64,000 bases of DNA from an uncultured Planctomycetota bacterium (GTDB taxonomy: Bacteria; Planctomycetota; Brocadiia; CAIUPP01): the NCBI GenBank assembly GCA_903901045.1, contig CAIUPP010000023.1, positions 62,001 to 126,000 of the forward strand, written 5' to 3'. Every line of letters begins with the position of its first letter. Positions within the stretch are counted from its first letter, which is position 1. Below are positions 61,881-64,000 of the stretch, one piece after another. The notes under the pieces are model-generated. The model saw only the letters and a program-made list of their open reading frames with translations. It did no database searches and had not been told where the DNA came from. Made by a program: the position numbers and the translations under genes.

Positions 61881-63029
61881 ATGATCTTTCGCGGAACCTT
61901 GTTTGATCGCGAGTTCGCGCGCCAGGCGCTGGCCGAGCATCGCCTGACGGAATCGCAGGTCAACGAAATCATCGGCGCGCAGATGGGGCAATTGGATCGC
62001 GGAATCCAGCATGCCCTTCCCATCATCGCGCATGAGATGGACTTCCTGAGCCGTCCGCTGGTGGAGCAGTTGATCCGCCACGTCCTGCTGCGCATGCACC
62101 GCGTGCACCTGGGCGGGTACGACCTTCTGCGCCAGATCGGGCGCGGCGGGATGGGCGTGGTGTTCCTCGCCGAGCAATTGAGCCTCAAGCGCCCGGTGGC
62201 GCTCAAGCTGCTCATCCGGCGCGACATGAGCCAGCGCTTCGTGGACCGGTTCAAGCGCGAGGGGCGCGCCTGCGCCCAGATTCGCCACCAGAGCCTCGTC
62301 GCCGCGTTCGACGTCGGCTCCGCCGACGGCTGGAACTACTTCTCGATGGAATACGTGGACGGCCCCACCATCAGCCGTCTCGTGCGCGAAGGGGGCGCCC
62401 TCTCCGAACTGGAGGCGATCGGCATCGCCCGGCGGATCTCCGAGGCGCTCGCCTGCGCCCACGACGCCGGGATCATCCACCGCGACGTCAAGCCCGGGAA
62501 CATCATGATCGGCTCCGCGGGCGTCCCCAAGCTGTGCGACCTGGGGCTGGCGCGCATCCGCAACGTGGATGAATCGGAATTGTACGAGCCGGGAACCACG
62601 CTGGGCAGCCGGCGGTACATGTCCCCGGAGCAGGCGCGCGGCCTGGCGGGGGTGGACGCCCGCAGCGACATCTACTCCCTCGGGCTGACGCTCTTCTTCA
62701 TGCTCACCGGCGTGCCCCCCTTCTCCGACGTGCCGAAGGACCAGGTGATGCTGGAGCATATCCGCGGGCTGCTGGAGTGGCCCGCCGATATCAACCCCAA
62801 CATCAGCGATGAAGTCTCCGCCATCGTCTGGCGGATGGCGGCCAAGGAGCCGGACCGGCGTCCGCAGAGCGCGCACCAGGCGGTGGAGGAATTGCGCAAG
62901 CTGGAAGAGAAGCTGAAGAAGGCCGTGGACTTCGGCCCCGCCAACACCGATACCTCCAAGCCCCCCACCGTGCGCGAAATTCAGGACGCGCGCGACCAGT
63001 CCGACGGGCCGAGAGAGAAGCCGCAGTGA
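61881..63029 (+). CDS. Serine/threonine protein kinase
   Basis: 382 residues from ATG 61881; the upstream in-frame ATG of the track (61836) is inside repeat-like leader. A helical N-terminal domain of about 75 residues precedes the kinase domain (about 80-340): P-loop 'IGRGGMGVVFLAEQ', Lys in 'PVALKLLI', 'HRDVKPGNIMI', the magnesium loop 'LCDLGLARI' (DLG, not DFG), 'YMSPEQARG' and 'SDIYSLGLTLF'. The C-terminal 40 residues are disordered. There is no membrane helix, so it is cytoplasmic. Convergent with the next gene. Confidence 0.94.
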   Translation: MIFRGTLFDREFARQALAEHRLTESQVNEIIGAQMGQLDRGIQHALPIIAHEMDFLSRPLVEQLIRHVLLRMHRVHLGGYDLLRQIGRGGMGVVFLAEQLSLKRPVALKLLIRRDMSQRFVDRFKREGRACAQIRHQSLVAAFDVGSADGWNYFSMEYVDGPTISRLVREGGALSELEAIGIARRISEALACAHDAGIIHRDVKPGNIMIGSAGVPKLCDLGLARIRNVDESELYEPGTTLGSRRYMSPEQARGLAGVDARSDIYSLGLTLFFMLTGVPPFSDVPKDQVMLEHIRGLLEWPADINPNISDEVSAIVWRMAAKEPDRRPQSAHQAVEELRKLEEKLKKAVDFGPANTDTSKPPTVREIQDARDQSDGPREKPQ

Positions 63030-63039
63030 ACCGCCCTCT

Positions 63040-63074
63040 GTGATCGGTCGGATCCGACGAATCCGACTGGTCAC
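63040..63074. repeat. Palindromic repeat, family C, between convergent genes
   Basis: GTGATCGGTCGGAT-CCGACGA-ATCCGACTGGTCAC, an imperfect inverted repeat with mismatches in the arms. It lies between the kinase and the four-helix-protein stop codons and may serve as a shared terminator. Confidence 0.7.
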
Positions 63075-63824
63075 TTAAATGCCCACAATGCCCTTGCATT
63101 CCGGGTAGCCGGAGCAGCCCCAGAACTGCTTTCCAGCGTTCTTGCCTTTTTGGGCGGTGCGCAGGGACATGGGTTTGCCGCATTGGGGGCATGGGGGGAT
63201 GGTATCCGACCGTTCCGACGGACCGGACGGATGGTCGCTCTTTTGGCGGTTGCGCTCGGCCAGACGGGCGGTGGCCAGTTGTTCGCTGTACCCGCCCTCT
63301 TTGATAAATTGCGCTTCCAACGCCGCTATCTGCTTGTCGAGCAAGTAGTTGGCCTGGTTGATGAGACACAGCAGGGCATTCGCGCGAATGGCTGGATCAT
63401 CGTGGTCGAGCCATTGCGCGTAGAGCGCGTGGCGCTGTTCATCGGAAACATCCGTCGGATCCGACTGATCCGACGGATGTTTCTGGCCAACTTGCCGGAC
63501 CGCCAGCGCTTCGGGCGCGCCCGGCGCCCATCTTTGCAGACGACGGTGCCGCAGAAAGTCTTCGTAGTCAAGCAGCAGTTCCTCCAGGCTGGCGCGCGCG
63601 ACGTTGATCAACCGAAGTTCAGTCTGGGAGGAGGTGGCGGATGCGCGGCTGCCCTCGGCGATATTCTGCCGGCCACTGCGCGCGGCCTGCACCATTTGGT
63701 CGCTCATTCGCGAACGCGGTTCCAGGAAGCGCTCGCAGAACCAGTAGGTGGCATCGTAAATGAGGGTCGCAATCTGGAAACTGCGCAGATCGCGGTAGCC
63801 TCCGCTGGGCCTGATTTTCGCCAT
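63075..63824 (-). CDS. Four-helix-bundle protein with C4 topoisomerase-type zinc finger
   Basis: 249 residues. The N-terminal part (about 10-100 and 128-190) is the four-helix-bundle fold of the S23/intervening-sequence type ('FQIATLIYDATYWFCERFL', 'RSGRQNIAEGSRASA', 'ELRLINVARASLEELLLDYE'). The C-terminal finger has Cys 212, 215, 237 and 243 ('PCPQCGKPMSLRT', 'FWGCSGYPECKGIVGI'). Residues 115-128 and 196-208 are Ser/Asp/Pro-rich and coded by palindromic repeats. The role is unknown; DNA or RNA binding is plausible from the zinc finger. Confidence 0.85.
   Translation of the reverse strand: MAKIRPSGGYRDLRSFQIATLIYDATYWFCERFLEPRSRMSDQMVQAARSGRQNIAEGSRASATSSQTELRLINVARASLEELLLDYEDFLRHRRLQRWAPGAPEALAVRQVGQKHPSDQSDPTDVSDEQRHALYAQWLDHDDPAIRANALLCLINQANYLLDKQIAALEAQFIKEGGYSEQLATARLAERNRQKSDHPSGPSERSDTIPPCPQCGKPMSLRTAQKGKNAGKQFWGCSGYPECKGIVGI
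63204..63232 (+). repeat. Palindromic repeat, family C, degenerate copy in the four-helix gene
   Basis: ATCCG...CGGAT arms with a CGTTCCGACGGACCG core, read on the reverse strand as the 'SDHPSGPSERSDT' linker. Confidence 0.65.
63446..63482. repeat. Palindromic repeat, family C, perfect copy in the four-helix gene
   Basis: A 16-bp perfect inverted pair, AAACATCCGTCGGATC and GATCCGACGGATGTTT, around a 5-base loop. It encodes 'KHPSDQSDPTDV' on the reverse strand and falls between helix segments of the fold. Confidence 0.92.
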
Positions 63825-63833
63825 ATTGTCCCC

Positions 63834-64000
63834 TCACATCTGCGGCGCGGTTTCCAGATAGAACTGCCCGTTGTTCCCGATCCGGAAGAGATAGATCAGC
63901 CCCGGCTTGAGTTGCTGATAGACATCGTTGCCATACACAGCGCTGATCCCGGCGTCGTGAAGCCGCAGCGGGTCGTTCGACAATTTCCATATCTCCGTCC
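63834..64000 (-). CDS. 3' end of a reverse-strand gene of unknown function
   Basis: From the window edge the reverse strand runs open for 54 codons to a TGA at 63834-63836. The end of the protein is 'SAVYGNDVYQQLKPGLIYLF' followed by 'GQFYLETAPQM'. It is 10 bases before the four-helix gene start, so the two are likely one operon. The fragment is beta-rich with aromatic residues. It is too short for assignment. Confidence 0.6.
   Translation of the reverse strand, partial: TEIWKLSNDPLRLHDAGISAVYGNDVYQQLKPGLIYLFRIGNNGQFYLETAPQM

Noticed and set aside
63619-63990. Reverse-strand track ORF at the right edge
   Set aside because: It overlaps the four-helix gene in another frame; the true edge gene is the frame ending at 63834.

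Overview
The window is a GC-rich, densely coded stretch of bacterial chromosome. Nearly all genes are ordinary core or accessory bacterial genes. The combination of traits points to an uncultivated relative of the PVC superphylum or a neighbouring lineage (Planctomycetota, Verrucomicrobiota, Hydrogenedentota or Sumerlaeota type); this is inference. The traits are an Amuc_1100-like pilus protein beside a PilM-PilN fusion, a large MoxR/DUF58/BatA/DUF4175/DUF4159 operon, a Hyf-like complex without metal-binding cysteines, a TIGR03960 radical SAM protein, and many short palindromic repeats. No rRNA, tRNA or CRISPR array was recognised.

Layout. 0-8.7 kb: holA, a DUF3592 membrane protein, ruvC (reverse), a palindrome-rich gap, a zinc-ribbon membrane protein, a metallophosphoesterase, a transglutaminase-like lipoprotein and a reverse-strand GspF/PilC-type protein. 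8.7-13 kb (reverse): pyrB with its own promoter, then a pilus-type operon (PilM-PilN fusion, Amuc_1100/PilO-like protein, small membrane protein). 13-20 kb: L,D-transpeptidase, GT39-like glycosyltransferase, thioesterase, small anchored protein, ruvX, an IS1380-type transposase and an AXE1-like esterase. At 20.2 kb on the reverse strand lies a complete transcription unit for a 34-residue lysine-rich peptide that the ORF track missed.

20.6-36.5 kb (reverse) is one nine-gene operon. Read in its own direction it encodes a tandem DUF4159 protein, a MoxR ATPase, a DUF58 protein, a BatA-like VWA protein, a VWA/glutamine-amidotransferase-fold membrane protein, an exported protein, a giant DUF4175 membrane protein, another exported protein, and a PA14/PKD/TPR exported protein. 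It looks like an envelope-associated MoxR-VWA machine.

36.8-44.7 kb (forward) encodes a six-gene membrane complex homologous to hydrogenase-4 (HyfB, C, E, F, G and an HyfH-HyfI fusion). The large subunit lacks all four NiFe cysteine ligands, so this is an Ehr-type complex and not a hydrogenase. 44.8-64 kb carries argG, a small membrane protein, pyrF, a HEAT-repeat protein, ktrA/ktrB, an Asn-rich STN protein, nrnA-like and type-4 UDG genes, glnA, a lipoprotein, a MATE exporter, rodA, the TIGR03960 radical SAM gene, a Ser/Thr kinase, a four-helix-bundle/zinc-finger protein and the 3' end of an unknown gene.

The most unusual signal is the repeat content. At least four families of short, near-perfect palindromes are scattered through the window. 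Several copies sit in frame inside conserved genes (the glycosyltransferase, two subunits of the Ehr-type complex, the radical SAM gene and the four-helix protein), where they add 10-25 residue linkers between domains. This resembles the Rickettsia palindromic elements. Other families form a composite tandem array between two genes of the Ehr-like operon, 56-bp duplicated hairpins, and AT-rich or 7-bp repeats pressed against start and stop codons.
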